A DNA stretch of 64,000 nucleotides from Pseudorhodoplanes sp. (GCA_032027085.1 JAVSMS010000001.1:124001-188000), one strand, 5' to 3'. Positions 53,820 through 62,321 are shown, counted from the stretch's first letter. The notes: generated by a model not told the origin, from the sequence alone. A program made the numbers and translations.

Positions 53820-55448
53820 ATGGCGAAATCGCCCTACGACACAGATCTCGACCGCGCGCCCGCAAATTTTCAGCCGCTGACGCCGCTGCAGTTTCTTGAA
53901 CGCTCGGCCGCGGTCTATCCCGATCACACCGCCATCATCCACGGCGCGTTGCGCCGCAATTACCGCGATTTCTATGCCCGTGCCCGTCGTCTGGCCTCCG
54001 CGCTCACCAAACGCGGCATCGGCAAGAACGACACGGTCTCGGTCGTGCTCGCCAACACGCCGGCCATGCTGGAAGCGCATTACGGGGTGCCAATGGCCGG
54101 CGCCGTGCTCAACTCCATCAATACGCGGCTTGATGCCGCCATCATCGCCTTCACCCTGGATCACGCCGACGCCAAAGTGCTGATCACCGACCGGGAATTT
54201 TCCAGGGTGGTGAAGGAGGCACTGAAGCTCGCCAAGGCGAAGCCGCTGGTGATCGACTATGAGGATCCGGAATTTTCCGGGGATGGCGAGCGGCTGGGCG
54301 CGATCGAATACGAAGAGTTCCTGAAAGAAGGCGATCCCGAATTCGCCTGGCAGATGCCAAGCGACGAGTGGGATGCAATCTCGCTCAATTACACCTCAGG
54401 CACGACCGGCGATCCGAAAGGTGTCGTTTATCACCACCGCGGCGCGTACCTGCTGGCCATGGGCAATGTCATCACAACCGCCATGCCGGCGCATCCGGTC
54501 TATCTGTGGACGCTGCCGATGTTCCATTGCAACGGCTGGTGCTTTCCCTGGACGGTATCGATCGTCGCCGGCACGCATGTCTGCCTGCGTGCCGTGCGCG
54601 CGCCGGCGATGTACGATGCCATCGCGACACACGGGGTGACGCATCTGTGCGGCGCCCCTATTGTCATGTCGACATTGCTGAACGCGAAGCCGGAAGAGAA
54701 AAAGCCGATCGCGCATCAGGTGAATTTCGCGACCGCCGCCGCCCCGCCGCCTGAAGCGGTTCTCGCCGGCATGAAAGCCGCCGGATTCAACGTTACGCAT
54801 GTTTACGGGCTCACCGAAGTCTATGGCCCGGCGACGGTGAACGACTGGCACGCGGAATGGGACGAGCTGTCGTCTGCCGAACAGGCGGCAAAGAAAGCGC
54901 GTCAGGGCGTGCGCTACCCGGTGCTGGAAGCGCTCGACGTGATCGATCCCGAGACCATGAAGCCGGTGCCGCGCGACGGGCAAACGCTCGGCGAAGTGAT
55001 GTTCCGCGGCAACGTGGTGATGAAAGGATATCTGAAGAACAAGAGTGCGACGGGAAAGGCGCTGGCCGGGGGCTGGTTCCATTCCGGCGATCTCGGTGTG
55101 ATCCATCCGGACGGCTATATCCAGCTCAAGGACCGCTCCAAGGACATCATCATTTCCGGCGGCGAGAATATTTCATCGATCGAAGTGGAGGATGCGCTCT
55201 ACAAGCATCCCGCCGTGCAGGCGGCGGCCGTCGTCGCCAAGGCCGACGAGAAATGGGGCGAAACGCCCTGCGCTTTCATCGAGCTGAAGCCCGGCCAGAG
55301 CGCGACCTCAGAAGAGCTCGTTGCCTGGTGCAGGCAGAATCTCGCCAGCTACAAGGTGCCGAAATACGTCGTGTTCACCGAATTGCCGAAGACCTCGACC
55401 GGCAAGGTGCAGAAATTCAAGCTGCGGGACATGGCGAAAGAGGTGTAG
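53820..55448 (+). CDS. Acyl-CoA synthetase (AMP-binding, long- or medium-chain type)
   Basis: 542 aa. ANL-superfamily enzyme: P-loop YTSGTTGDPKGVVYHH near 196-211, VYGLTEVYGPATV near 328, GWFHSGDLGVIHPDGYIQLK (A8 hinge near 420-440), DRSKDIIISGGENISSIEVE and the catalytic Lys in KTSTGKVQKFKLRDMA near 530. Similar to the family that includes 3-methylmercaptopropionyl-CoA ligases and fatty-acyl-CoA ligases; chain length cannot be assigned. Downstream of iclR, 94 bases away, likely its own unit. Confidence 0.93.
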   Translation: MAKSPYDTDLDRAPANFQPLTPLQFLERSAAVYPDHTAIIHGALRRNYRDFYARARRLASALTKRGIGKNDTVSVVLANTPAMLEAHYGVPMAGAVLNSINTRLDAAIIAFTLDHADAKVLITDREFSRVVKEALKLAKAKPLVIDYEDPEFSGDGERLGAIEYEEFLKEGDPEFAWQMPSDEWDAISLNYTSGTTGDPKGVVYHHRGAYLLAMGNVITTAMPAHPVYLWTLPMFHCNGWCFPWTVSIVAGTHVCLRAVRAPAMYDAIATHGVTHLCGAPIVMSTLLNAKPEEKKPIAHQVNFATAAAPPPEAVLAGMKAAGFNVTHVYGLTEVYGPATVNDWHAEWDELSSAEQAAKKARQGVRYPVLEALDVIDPETMKPVPRDGQTLGEVMFRGNVVMKGYLKNKSATGKALAGGWFHSGDLGVIHPDGYIQLKDRSKDIIISGGENISSIEVEDALYKHPAVQAAAVVAKADEKWGETPCAFIELKPGQSATSEELVAWCRQNLASYKVPKYVVFTELPKTSTGKVQKFKLRDMAKEV

Positions 55449-55451
55449 CGG

Positions 55452-55718
55452 CTACGCCGCCTCCGCTTCGACCACACCAACCACCAGCCCCTTGCCGAGA
55501 GCGCGTAGCGCCGCCGTCAGGGCCGCCAGCTTGGTCGGTCCGATCGAGGATGCGACGCAATTCTTTCTCGTCTTTGCCGATGCCGCGCGCCAACTCGCTT
55601 TTTCTCTGATGTCGGCGGCCGCGAATGCTTCCAAAACCGCAAGCTTTGCCGCTGCATCCGGCGCGACGACGATCTCGACAAGGCTGCGGCTCTTGGCGCC
55701 TGGCCGGGGCAGTGGCAT
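55452..55718 (-). CDS. Hypothetical protein (88 aa), weak support
   Basis: Starts at MPLPRPGAKSRSLVEIVVAP. The Ala-rich helical middle (AAKLAVLEAFAAADIREKAS) and C-terminal KLAALTAALRALGKGLVVGV look protein-like, but no family is recognised. The open frame extends upstream into the repeat at 55769-55833, so only the part from 55718 is offered. It is convergent with the acyl-CoA synthetase gene, 3 bases away. Could be spurious. Confidence 0.35.
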   Translation of the reverse strand: MPLPRPGAKSRSLVEIVVAPDAAAKLAVLEAFAAADIREKASWRAASAKTRKNCVASSIGPTKLAALTAALRALGKGLVVGVVEAEAA

Positions 55719-55768
55719 TCCGTATTCCAAATAGGTCAGGCTCTCCAAAGCTTTAACGCAGGGGAAGC

Positions 55769-55833
55769 GGGCGATCCAGTAAACGCAATCCATACAGTGA
55801 TTGCTGGATGCCCCGCTTTCGCGGGCATGACGA
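55769..55833. repeat. Intergenic repeat, second copy of the element at 27148-27213
   Basis: Matches the 27148 copy in order: GGGCGATCCAGTAA, then GTGATTGCTGGA, then a CCCCGC-TTTC-GCGGG hairpin ending CATGACGA. The middle differs by small changes. A dispersed palindromic element, not a gene. Confidence 0.75.
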
Positions 55834-55858
55834 GGGGAAAGAAGTGAGCCAAATTAAT

Positions 55859-56215
55859 TCACTTCTTCCCGTTCTTCCCCTTCTCCAGTTCTTCCACCTG
55901 CCCGCGCAGCTTCGCCAGCGCGTCCTTCAGTGCCACAATTTCGCTCTGCGCCGCGGCAAGCTGCGCCTTTGCCGCTGCCATCTCCCGGTCCGCCGCTGCC
56001 TGTTTCTGTTGCGCCTCCAGCGTCGTCTTGTTCAGCCGCTGCTGCAGGAATTCGATGTTGGCCTGCAGGCAGCCGGTGCGGCGCTCCATGTTCTTTTCGG
56101 CGGTGCAGATTTCCAGGCCGCGCACGTCCTGCGCCGCGGCCGGGGGAAGAGCGAAAGTCAGCGCGACAGCGGCCATTGTTCCGGCCGCGTGGAACCACAC
56201 CCGTATAGCAGGCAT
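55859..56215 (-). CDS. Secreted coiled-coil protein
   Basis: 118 aa from ATG 56215, which has TGAGG directly before it, the TGA being the stop of the Bug receptor upstream. Signal peptide (about 1-29, ending LPPAAAQ), mature start DVRGLEICTAEKNMERRTGC with two Cys 15 apart, then a long coiled coil (about 55-118, NKTTLEAQQKQAAADREMAA; EIVALKDALAKLRGQVEELE). Resembles small periplasmic coiled-coil proteins of unknown role. Tightly coupled to the Bug gene, so a link to that transport function is possible but untested. Confidence 0.75.
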   Translation of the reverse strand: MPAIRVWFHAAGTMAAVALTFALPPAAAQDVRGLEICTAEKNMERRTGCLQANIEFLQQRLNKTTLEAQQKQAAADREMAAAKAQLAAAQSEIVALKDALAKLRGQVEELEKGKNGKK

Positions 56216-56217
56216 CC

Positions 56218-57189
56218 TCAATTGACCTTCAGGCCGAGCTTCTTGATGAGCGCCGCCCACTTGCTCTCGTCTCGGTCGAGCAAGGCAGCGTGTTCCTCCG
56301 GCGTCGACGATATCGGCACCGCGGCGTCATGCGCGATCCGCTGTTTCACGTCGTCGGACGCCAGGGCCTTGCGCAATTCGGCATTGAGCTTCTGGACGAT
56401 CTCGCGTGGGGTGCCAGCCGGGGCCAAGAGACCGTAATAGAGCTCGGCTTCAAAGCCCGGCAGCCCGGATTCGGAGACTGTCGGCACGTCCGGCAAAAGC
56501 GGTGACCGCTTTGCGGAGGTTACCGCCAAAGGCCGCAGCGCGCCGCCCTTGATGTTGCCAAAGGCCGGCGGAATGATGTTGCAGGCGACCGAAACATGGC
56601 CGCCAACCAGATCGTTGATGCTCTGCGCCGTGCCCTTGTAGGGGATGAGATTCATCTGCGCGCCAGACAGCGACATGAACAATTCGGCGCAGAGATGAGA
56701 GCCTGTGCCTTTCGGCGACGAGCCGATATTGATCTTGCCCGGTTCTTTCTTCGCCGCGCTGATCAGATCGGCCACAGTCTTGTAGGGCGTCGGCGGATAG
56801 GCCATGAACGCCATCGGCATCACTGCGATCAGTCCGATCGGCGCAAAGTCCTTGCGTATGTCGTAGCCGGTATTCGGAGCGTAAAGCGACGGGTTGATTC
56901 CGAGCGTACCGGTATGACCGAGCAGCAGCGTGTAGCCATCCGGCGCCGCTTTCGCCACCGCGCGCGTGCCGATTAGTCCGCCGGCGCCGCCGCGATTGTC
57001 GACGACCACCTGCTGGCCGAGCGTCGTCGACAATTTATCGGCGATGATACGCGCCATCGCGTCGTTGCCGCCGCCGGGCGGAAACGGAACCACGAGCATG
57101 ATCGGACGGGCAGGATAAGTCTGCGACTGCGCCGGCCAAGCGACCAAGACCGCAAGTAACATTACCGAACAACGAACCAGTCCCAACAT
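56218..57189 (-). CDS. Bug-family solute-binding protein (second orphan)
   Basis: 323 aa from ATG 57189 with GGGAG 8 bases upstream; a TTG five codons earlier is possible. Signal peptide (CSVMLLAVLVAWPAQSQ), then Bug pattern: RPIMLVVPFPPGGGNDAMAR, GTRAVAKAAPDGYTLLLGHT, KINIGSSPKGTGSHLCAELF, TPREIVQKLNAELRKALASD. The PFPPGGGND variant differs from the PAAAGG form of the receptor at 51866, so the ligand is probably different. No TctAB in sight. Confidence 0.95.
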   Translation of the reverse strand: MLGLVRCSVMLLAVLVAWPAQSQTYPARPIMLVVPFPPGGGNDAMARIIADKLSTTLGQQVVVDNRGGAGGLIGTRAVAKAAPDGYTLLLGHTGTLGINPSLYAPNTGYDIRKDFAPIGLIAVMPMAFMAYPPTPYKTVADLISAAKKEPGKINIGSSPKGTGSHLCAELFMSLSGAQMNLIPYKGTAQSINDLVGGHVSVACNIIPPAFGNIKGGALRPLAVTSAKRSPLLPDVPTVSESGLPGFEAELYYGLLAPAGTPREIVQKLNAELRKALASDDVKQRIAHDAAVPISSTPEEHAALLDRDESKWAALIKKLGLKVN

Positions 57190-57221
57190 GACGCCCGCTC
57201 CCAAATTTCTTTTTCCGAAAT

Positions 57222-57257
57222 AAAAGCCGCCAGCCTCCTTTCGGAGAGCCGGCGGCT
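57222..57257 (-). terminator. Rho-independent terminator of the DUF465 gene
   Basis: Minus strand: AGCCGCC/GGCGGCT stem with a partly paired inner part (GGAG/CTCC, TTTC loop), then a TTTT run. It ends the minus-strand gene at 57294-57479, and insulates it from the Bug gene. Confidence 0.7.
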
Positions 57258-57293
57258 CAGCCGTTTCAAATACCCCCGGTGCTAAATCCAGCG

Positions 57294-57479
57294 TCAGTGA
57301 ATACTGGCGCTGACCCGATGCTGAAGACGAACGATTTCGTCCTTCACCTGCAACTTGCGACGTTTCAGTTCGGCAATCTTGGTGTCATCCGTGGATGGAT
57401 GCGCGAGCGCGTCCAATATTTCATCCTCAAGCGCCTGATGCCGGGCCTTGAGTTCCGCAAGATGAACATCTGGGGACAT
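57294..57479 (-). CDS. DUF465 (YdcH-like) small helical protein
   Basis: 61 aa from ATG 57479 with an AGGAGA site. Two helices: VHLAELKARHQALEDEILDA and TKIAELKRRKLQVKDEIVRL, the DUF465/YdcH antiparallel pair with the AELKRRKLxxKDEI signature. Function unknown. Divergent from a second DUF465 gene 288 bases away. Confidence 0.92.
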   Translation of the reverse strand: MSPDVHLAELKARHQALEDEILDALAHPSTDDTKIAELKRRKLQVKDEIVRLQHRVSASIH

Positions 57480-57766
57480 ACAGGTCTCCTGTGAGAGGTG
57501 GAGCCTAGGGCACCAAATGTGACATGGTGATTGTGGCAAGTCGATTGCCCGCAAGGCTCCAAACAGAAAAAATCCCCGCTAAATCGATAGTGGAACCTTG
57601 CGAGGGGGGCCGCCGAAATGGAATGATAGTATTCTTCAGGGCTCGATGGTTGATTTGCAAACCCCTGAAAAAGATGAATTTTCGTCAAACCATACCGGTT
57701 CCGGCGGCGGGCGACCGGTATGGGGCATCGTACCGTCCTTACTGATTTGCGGTCTAACTGGCGGCG

Positions 57767-57973
57767 ATGACAAAAGAGGAAGAAAGCGAGCTTCGGACAC
57801 AACTGGCCCGCCTGCAGCAGGAGCATCGCGACCTGGATGTGGCGATCGAAGCGCTGATCGAATCCCCGGGGTCGGATCTGTTACAGGTGCAGCGGCTGAA
57901 GAAACGCAAGCTTGTCTTGCGCGACCGCATCGCGTTCATCGAAGACCAGCTGACCCCCGACATCATTGCGTAG
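57767..57973 (+). CDS. DUF465 (YdcH-like) small helical protein, second copy
   Basis: 68 aa: EEESELRTQLARLQQEHRDL and LLQVQRLKKRKLVLRDRIAF, the same fold as the 57294 gene, with the core VQRLKKRKLVLRDRI. Sequence identity between the two is modest, so an old duplication. It precedes the GluR0-like channel gene by 92 bases in the same direction. Confidence 0.92.
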   Translation: MTKEEESELRTQLARLQQEHRDLDVAIEALIESPGSDLLQVQRLKKRKLVLRDRIAFIEDQLTPDIIA

Positions 57974-58065
57974 CGTGGCAGGCAGCGGTCGCGCGTCATC
58001 TGGATTTGGCAGCCCGCTGCCGCCATACTTGCGGGTGGAAAAACTCAACCGAACGGAAGTGTTGC

Positions 58066-59163
58066 GTGCGTCTTGTCGCGAAATGGCTAGCTATTGTTAT
58101 CGCGGCGACGACTGCCGCCGCGCTATCGCTTCCATCATGTCGGGCCCAGCCGATATCGCTGGACGGCAGAGAATTGGTTGTCGGAACCAAAGACGCGCCG
58201 CCTTTCGCGATGAAGACGGAAGACGGCACTTGGACGGGAATCAGCATCGATCTGTGGCGGCGCATCGCCGACGAGAAAAAGTGGCGCTATCGCCTCGCCG
58301 AAGCGCAGACGGTGCAGGAGCTGGTCGATGGTGTCACCGCCGGTAAATTCGACGTGGCGGTCGCCGCTTTGACGGTCACTGCGGCGCGTGAAAACGTTCT
58401 CGATTTCACCTCCGCCTTCTATTCGACCGGTCTTGGAATCGCCGTTATGGCCGGCGGGCCGCCGAGCTGGATGCCAGTCGTCGACGCCTTGACATCGTTC
58501 GGTTTCGCCCAGGCGGTTCTCGCCTTGATCGCACTGGCATTGCTGGTCGGGCTGATCGTGTGGTTTTTCGAGCGCCGTCACAACGAGGAATTTGGCGGCG
58601 GGCTCGCGCGCGGACTGAGTTCGAGCGTTTGGTGGACGACCGTGGCGATGACCCAGCGCGGGATTGGCAATTTCGGCCCGCGAACGTTACCCGGCCGCGC
58701 CATTGCGATGCTGTGGATGGTCGGTTCGATCATCGCCATTGCGGTATTCACGGCCGGCATTACCTCGGCGCTCACTGTGAAAAAGTTGCAGGGCGCAGTG
58801 CACAGTGTCGCCGACCTGTCGACTGTCCGAGTGGGCACGGTGTCGGCTACCAGCGGCGAAGCATCGCTGGCGCTGCTGCGCGTCAAGGCGCAAGGCTTTC
58901 CGACGGCGAAGGACGGACTGATTGCCCTGCGTAGCGGCGAGATTGACGCCTTTGTCTACGACAAGCCGCTTCTGGCCTGGACGGTAAATCATGAATTCCG
59001 CGGCACGATCCAGCTTCTGGATTCAATCTTCGACCCGCAGAATTATGCCTTTGCGGTCGTCGCCAATTCGCCGCTGCGAAAGCCGCTCAGCGTCGCCATG
59101 CTGGAAAAACTGCAGACCCGCTGGTGGGAGGAAACCCTGTTCCGCTTTCTCGGTTACCGGTGA
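58066..59163 (+). CDS. GluR0-like ligand-gated channel homologue (solute-binding domain split by a pore)
   Basis: 365 aa from a GTG with GGAAG upstream. Order: signal peptide (about 1-28); first half of a periplasmic amino-acid-binding fold (ELVVGTKDAPPFAMKTEDGT to ALTVTAARENVLDFT); helix near 145-167 (AVLALIALALLVGLIVWFFE); pore helix and loop near 184-205 (SVWWTTVAMTQRGIGNFGPR); helix near 211-235; then the second half of the binding fold (VRVGTVSATSGEASLALLRV to the end). This is the bacterial glutamate-receptor-channel plan. The potassium filter TVGYGD is replaced by TQRGIGN, so selectivity or conduction may be altered. Confidence 0.88.
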   Translation: MRLVAKWLAIVIAATTAAALSLPSCRAQPISLDGRELVVGTKDAPPFAMKTEDGTWTGISIDLWRRIADEKKWRYRLAEAQTVQELVDGVTAGKFDVAVAALTVTAARENVLDFTSAFYSTGLGIAVMAGGPPSWMPVVDALTSFGFAQAVLALIALALLVGLIVWFFERRHNEEFGGGLARGLSSSVWWTTVAMTQRGIGNFGPRTLPGRAIAMLWMVGSIIAIAVFTAGITSALTVKKLQGAVHSVADLSTVRVGTVSATSGEASLALLRVKAQGFPTAKDGLIALRSGEIDAFVYDKPLLAWTVNHEFRGTIQLLDSIFDPQNYAFAVVANSPLRKPLSVAMLEKLQTRWWEETLFRFLGYR

Positions 59164-59193
59164 CGGTTATGGGCTGAGCGCCGCGCAAAGCGT

Positions 59194-59874
59194 TCAGGCT
59201 TTGTGTGCCTCAGCCAGGCGCTGCTCCAGCCATTTGTTATTGGCGAAAAGGCGCTGTGTCATCAGCTTCAAGAAAAAGAAGCCAAAACGCGGATTCTGGA
59301 AATAGAGTTGCTTGACCTGACCGTAAGTGATCTCCAGCAGTTCGCCCTCCTCAAGACAGCGAAATGTCTGCGTCCGCTGATGCTGCGGGGCGACCAGCCC
59401 CATCTCGCCAACCACCTGCCCAGACGTAATCTCGATACCGATTTCGACAAGCAGATAGCGGCCGCTGACGACATAGAACATCTTGTCGGCGTTATCTCCC
59501 TTGTGGAACACCGTTTCGCCTGCACGACAGAGGCGCGTGTTGGTGAAGGACTTGATCCATTCCATCGACAGATCGCTATTTGAAGCCTGATTCACCAGCG
59601 CCACAAGACGCATCATCTGATAGAGACGCACGGAATTCAGCGGCAACAAGATCGCGTGCAGCACGAGCTGCGGGTAGACGGCAGCGAAATAGCCATAGAG
59701 GATGAACAGGAAATTGGCACAAATGCCGATGACACGCAGCGGAATCATCGTCTTCATTGAATAGGTGGCGACCGTCAGAACGGCCGCGACATAACCGATG
59801 AGTTCACTTTTGTGGTTCCAGTTGTTCCAGAGCTCAAGCAGCGCCGCATATTCAGGAAATCTGCATCCACTCAT
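59194..59874 (-). CDS. Three-TM cyclic-nucleotide-binding protein (Popeye-like)
   Basis: 226 aa from ATG 59874 ([20 protein letters not shown]); earlier ATGs at 59928 and 59973 are possible. Three helices: [36 protein letters not shown] and [18 protein letters not shown] (about 25-85), then a cNMP-binding jelly roll (about 105-205): [20 protein letters not shown] and [20 protein letters not shown]. The phosphate-binding Arg (QRTQT) is present in slightly altered context. The topology is that of Popeye-domain proteins. Convergent with the channel gene, 30 bases apart. Confidence 0.85.
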   Translation of the reverse strand: MSGCRFPEYAALLELWNNWNHKSELIGYVAAVLTVATYSMKTMIPLRVIGICANFLFILYGYFAAVYPQLVLHAILLPLNSVRLYQMMRLVALVNQASNSDLSMEWIKSFTNTRLCRAGETVFHKGDNADKMFYVVSGRYLLVEIGIEITSGQVVGEMGLVAPQHQRTQTFRCLEEGELLEITYGQVKQLYFQNPRFGFFFLKLMTQRLFANNKWLEQRLAEAHKA

Positions 59875-59965
59875 CAGTCCGTATCCCTGCCGATCTTTTC
59901 CGGCACTATAACGGACGCGCAGTGCCATGCCATCGAAGCGTCGCACGCGCCGCGCATTTTGCCGC

Positions 59966-59993
59966 TTGCTCACCCCTCTCTCGTCCCTATAAT
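59966..59993 (+). promoter_or_regulatory. Probable sigma-70 promoter of purE-purK
   Basis: TTGCTC (59966-59971), 16-base spacer, perfect TATAAT (59988-59993), about 30 bases before the purE ATG. Confidence 0.55.
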
Positions 59994-60024
59994 CCGCCGC
60001 TTCTTTTCGGGGGGATCAGGTCCG

Positions 60025-60522
60025 ATGGCGGGAAAATCCGCAAAGAAGCCGGTGGCCATCATCATGGGCAGCCAGTCTGACTGGCAAACCATGCGGCACG
60101 CGGCCGAGACGCTGGAAATCCTGAAGGTCGGCTACGAGGCGCTGATCGTGTCGGCCCACCGGACGCCCGACCGTCTCTATGCCTTCGCAAAATCGGCCCG
60201 CAAGAAAGGCTTCAAGGCGATCATCGCCGGCGCCGGTGGCGCCGCGCATCTGCCAGGCATGGCCGCATCCATGACCTCGCTGCCGGTTTTCGGCGTGCCG
60301 ATGAATGTCACCGCCCTTGAAGGCAAGGATTCGCTGTTGTCGATTGTGCAGATGCCCGCCGGCATTCCGGTCGGCACGCTGGCGATCGGCAAACCGGGCG
60401 CTGTCAATGCAGGGCTGCTCGCCGCCCAGGTGCTCGCATTGTCCGACGCCGCGCTTGCCAAGCGCATCGATGCCTGGCGCGCCAAGCAGACCAAAGCCGT
60501 CGCCAAGAAGCCGAAAGACTGA
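60025..60522 (+). CDS. purE: 5-(carboxyamino)imidazole ribonucleotide mutase (PurE class I)
   Basis: 165 aa from ATG 60025. Converts N5-CAIR to CAIR in purine synthesis. Motifs [60 protein letters not shown] and [20 protein letters not shown]. Paired with purK 15 bases downstream, the class I (bacterial) arrangement. Confidence 0.98.
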   Translation: MAGKSAKKPVAIIMGSQSDWQTMRHAAETLEILKVGYEALIVSAHRTPDRLYAFAKSARKKGFKAIIAGAGGAAHLPGMAASMTSLPVFGVPMNVTALEGKDSLLSIVQMPAGIPVGTLAIGKPGAVNAGLLAAQVLALSDAALAKRIDAWRAKQTKAVAKKPKD

Positions 60523-60537
60523 TTGCGCAAGACCTGC

Positions 60538-61629
60538 ATGACCAAGCCCGCCTTTCATGCGCTGAAGCCCGGCGCCACCATCGGCATTCTCGGTGGCGGC
60601 CAGCTCGGCCGCATGCTGGCGCAGGCAGCCGCACAGCTCGGTCTGCATTGCCACATTTATGCGGCGGAAACCGATTCCTGCGCCTTCGAAGTCGTGCGCC
60701 ATGCTACGATTGCAGACTATGCCGACCGCACCGCGCTGGACACTTTCGCGCAGGATTGCGACGTCATCACCTATGAATTCGAAAATGTGCCGGCAGAAAC
60801 CGCAGCCTTTCTCGCCGCGCGCAAGCCCGTGCTGCCCGATCCGCAGGTGCTGGCGCTGACGCAAGATCGCCTCGTTGAGAAGGATTTCATCGCGAAGCTG
60901 AAAATCCCGACCGCGCCTTATGCCGCCGTCGGCAGCGCAGAGGAACTCGCAGCAGCCGTGAAAAAGATCGGCCTGCCCGCCGTGCTGAAGACGCGCCGGC
61001 TTGGCTATGACGGCAAGGGCCAGGCCATGATCCGGAAGGCCGGAGACGCCGCCGCCGCCTGGCATTCGCTCGGGGAAGCGCCCTGTATTCTCGAAGGCTT
61101 CGTGCGGTTCGAGCGGGAGATTTCCGTCGTCGTGGCCCGCGCGCGTGACGGCAAGGTGGCCGCCTTCGACGTCGCGGAGAACGAGCATCGCGAGCACATC
61201 CTGAAGACAACCAGAATACCGGCCAGAATTTCGGCGAAGGAAGCACAGAAGGCGCGGAAGATTGCGGAGAAGATCGCAAAAGCGTTCAATTACGTCGGAG
61301 TTCTGGCGGTCGAGATGTTCGTGGTGAAGAACGGCCGCGAGCGCGAGGTGCTGGTCAACGAGATCGCGCCGCGCGTCCATAACTCCGGGCACTGGACGCT
61401 GGACGGTTGTTCGGTTTCGCAATTCGAGCAGCATATCCGGGCAGTCGCCGGCTGGACCCTGGCTCGGCCGGTGCGCCTCGGGCGGGTGGAGTTGACCAAC
61501 CTGATCGGCCGGGAGGTGAACGATTACGCCAAGTGGCTGTCGGTCCCCGGCGCCTCGGTGCACCTCTACGGCAAGGGGGACCCCCGGCCCGGCCGGAAAA
61601 TGGGGCATGTGACCCGGCTTATCCGCTGA
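60538..61629 (+). CDS. purK: 5-(carboxyamino)imidazole ribonucleotide synthase (PurK)
   Basis: 363 aa from ATG 60538; a TTG five codons earlier is possible. ATP-grasp carboxylase that makes N5-CAIR from AIR and bicarbonate. IGILGGGQLGRMLAQAAAQL at the start, TYEFENVPAETAAFLAARKP, LKTRRLGYDGKGQAMIRKAG, EGFVRFEREISVVVARARDG, EIAPRVHNSGHWTLDGCSVS. Complete. Confidence 0.98.
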   Translation: MTKPAFHALKPGATIGILGGGQLGRMLAQAAAQLGLHCHIYAAETDSCAFEVVRHATIADYADRTALDTFAQDCDVITYEFENVPAETAAFLAARKPVLPDPQVLALTQDRLVEKDFIAKLKIPTAPYAAVGSAEELAAAVKKIGLPAVLKTRRLGYDGKGQAMIRKAGDAAAAWHSLGEAPCILEGFVRFEREISVVVARARDGKVAAFDVAENEHREHILKTTRIPARISAKEAQKARKIAEKIAKAFNYVGVLAVEMFVVKNGREREVLVNEIAPRVHNSGHWTLDGCSVSQFEQHIRAVAGWTLARPVRLGRVELTNLIGREVNDYAKWLSVPGASVHLYGKGDPRPGRKMGHVTRLIR

Positions 61630-61864
61630 ACCCGGCATGCAGCCCCGGAGTTACTTGGCCCGCCGTTCCACGACCGGTCATTTTTCCAAGCCTCTGTGCC
61701 GGACCCGCCCCGGAGAAGGCGCTGGCATTGCGGGTCCAAAGGCAGAAATAGTCCGCGGAGGCAGAAAGCAGCGTTTGACCGGCCGGTGGGGCCAAAACCG
61801 GACCGGGTCGACGCTTATGGACTCTTGATCCTGATTCTGGTACATGCGCGCGACTCGAAAGGCC
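61630..61864. other. Intergenic region between purK and the rpsU promoter, no gene seen
   Basis: GC-rich with several small inverted repeats (for example GACCGGCCGGT near 61778 and CCGGACCGGG near 61799) but no coding frame that looks like protein and no recognisable RNA. The leader and promoter of rpsU follow. Confidence 0.45.
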
Positions 61865-61893
61865 TGTAACAGGCCCTTCCGGCCCCCTATAAT
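61865..61893 (+). promoter_or_regulatory. Possible promoter of rpsU
   Basis: Perfect TATAAT (61888-61893) with a poor -35 (TGTAAC at 61865). A GGCCTGTAACAGGCC palindrome (61861-61875) covers the -35 region and could be an operator. Confidence 0.45.
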
Positions 61894-61922
61894 TCCATCC
61901 GGCTTCTGAAGAAGGAACACCC

Positions 61923-62183
61923 GTGCAGGTTCTTGTCCGCGACAACAATGTTGATCAGGCCCTCAAGGCGCTCAAAAAGAAGATGCAGCGCGAGGGCATT
62001 TTCCGCGAAATGAAGCTTCGCGGCCATTACGAAAAGCCCTCCGAGAAGAAAGCCCGGCAGAAGGCGGAAGCGGTGCGCCGCGCCCGCAAGCTCGCGCGCA
62101 AGAAACTGCAGCGCGAAGGCCTGCTGCCGATGAAGCCGAAAGTTGATACACGTGGCCCCGGCGCGGCTCGCGGCCGCGGCTGA
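61923..62183 (+). CDS. rpsU: 30S ribosomal protein S21
   Basis: 86 aa from a GTG with AAGGAA upstream: [60 protein letters not shown]. The C-terminal extension ([20 protein letters not shown]) is usual in Rhizobiales. Confidence 0.97.
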   Translation: MQVLVRDNNVDQALKALKKKMQREGIFREMKLRGHYEKPSEKKARQKAEAVRRARKLARKKLQREGLLPMKPKVDTRGPGAARGRG

Positions 62184-62321
62184 TTCGATTTCCGATCGTG
62201 AGTGTCCGGCGCGGGGCACGGCAAAGCCGGCTCCGCGTTGTTATTTTGCGGGGTCTGACACCGGCGCCTTACGCATCGTGGGACCCAACATCGTCTCGAA
62301 CAAGCCACATCGAGAGCGCGC

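Noticed and set aside
57598-58065. 156-codon upstream extension of the GluR0-like gene
   Set aside because: Overlaps the DUF465 gene in another frame and precedes a clear signal peptide at 58066.
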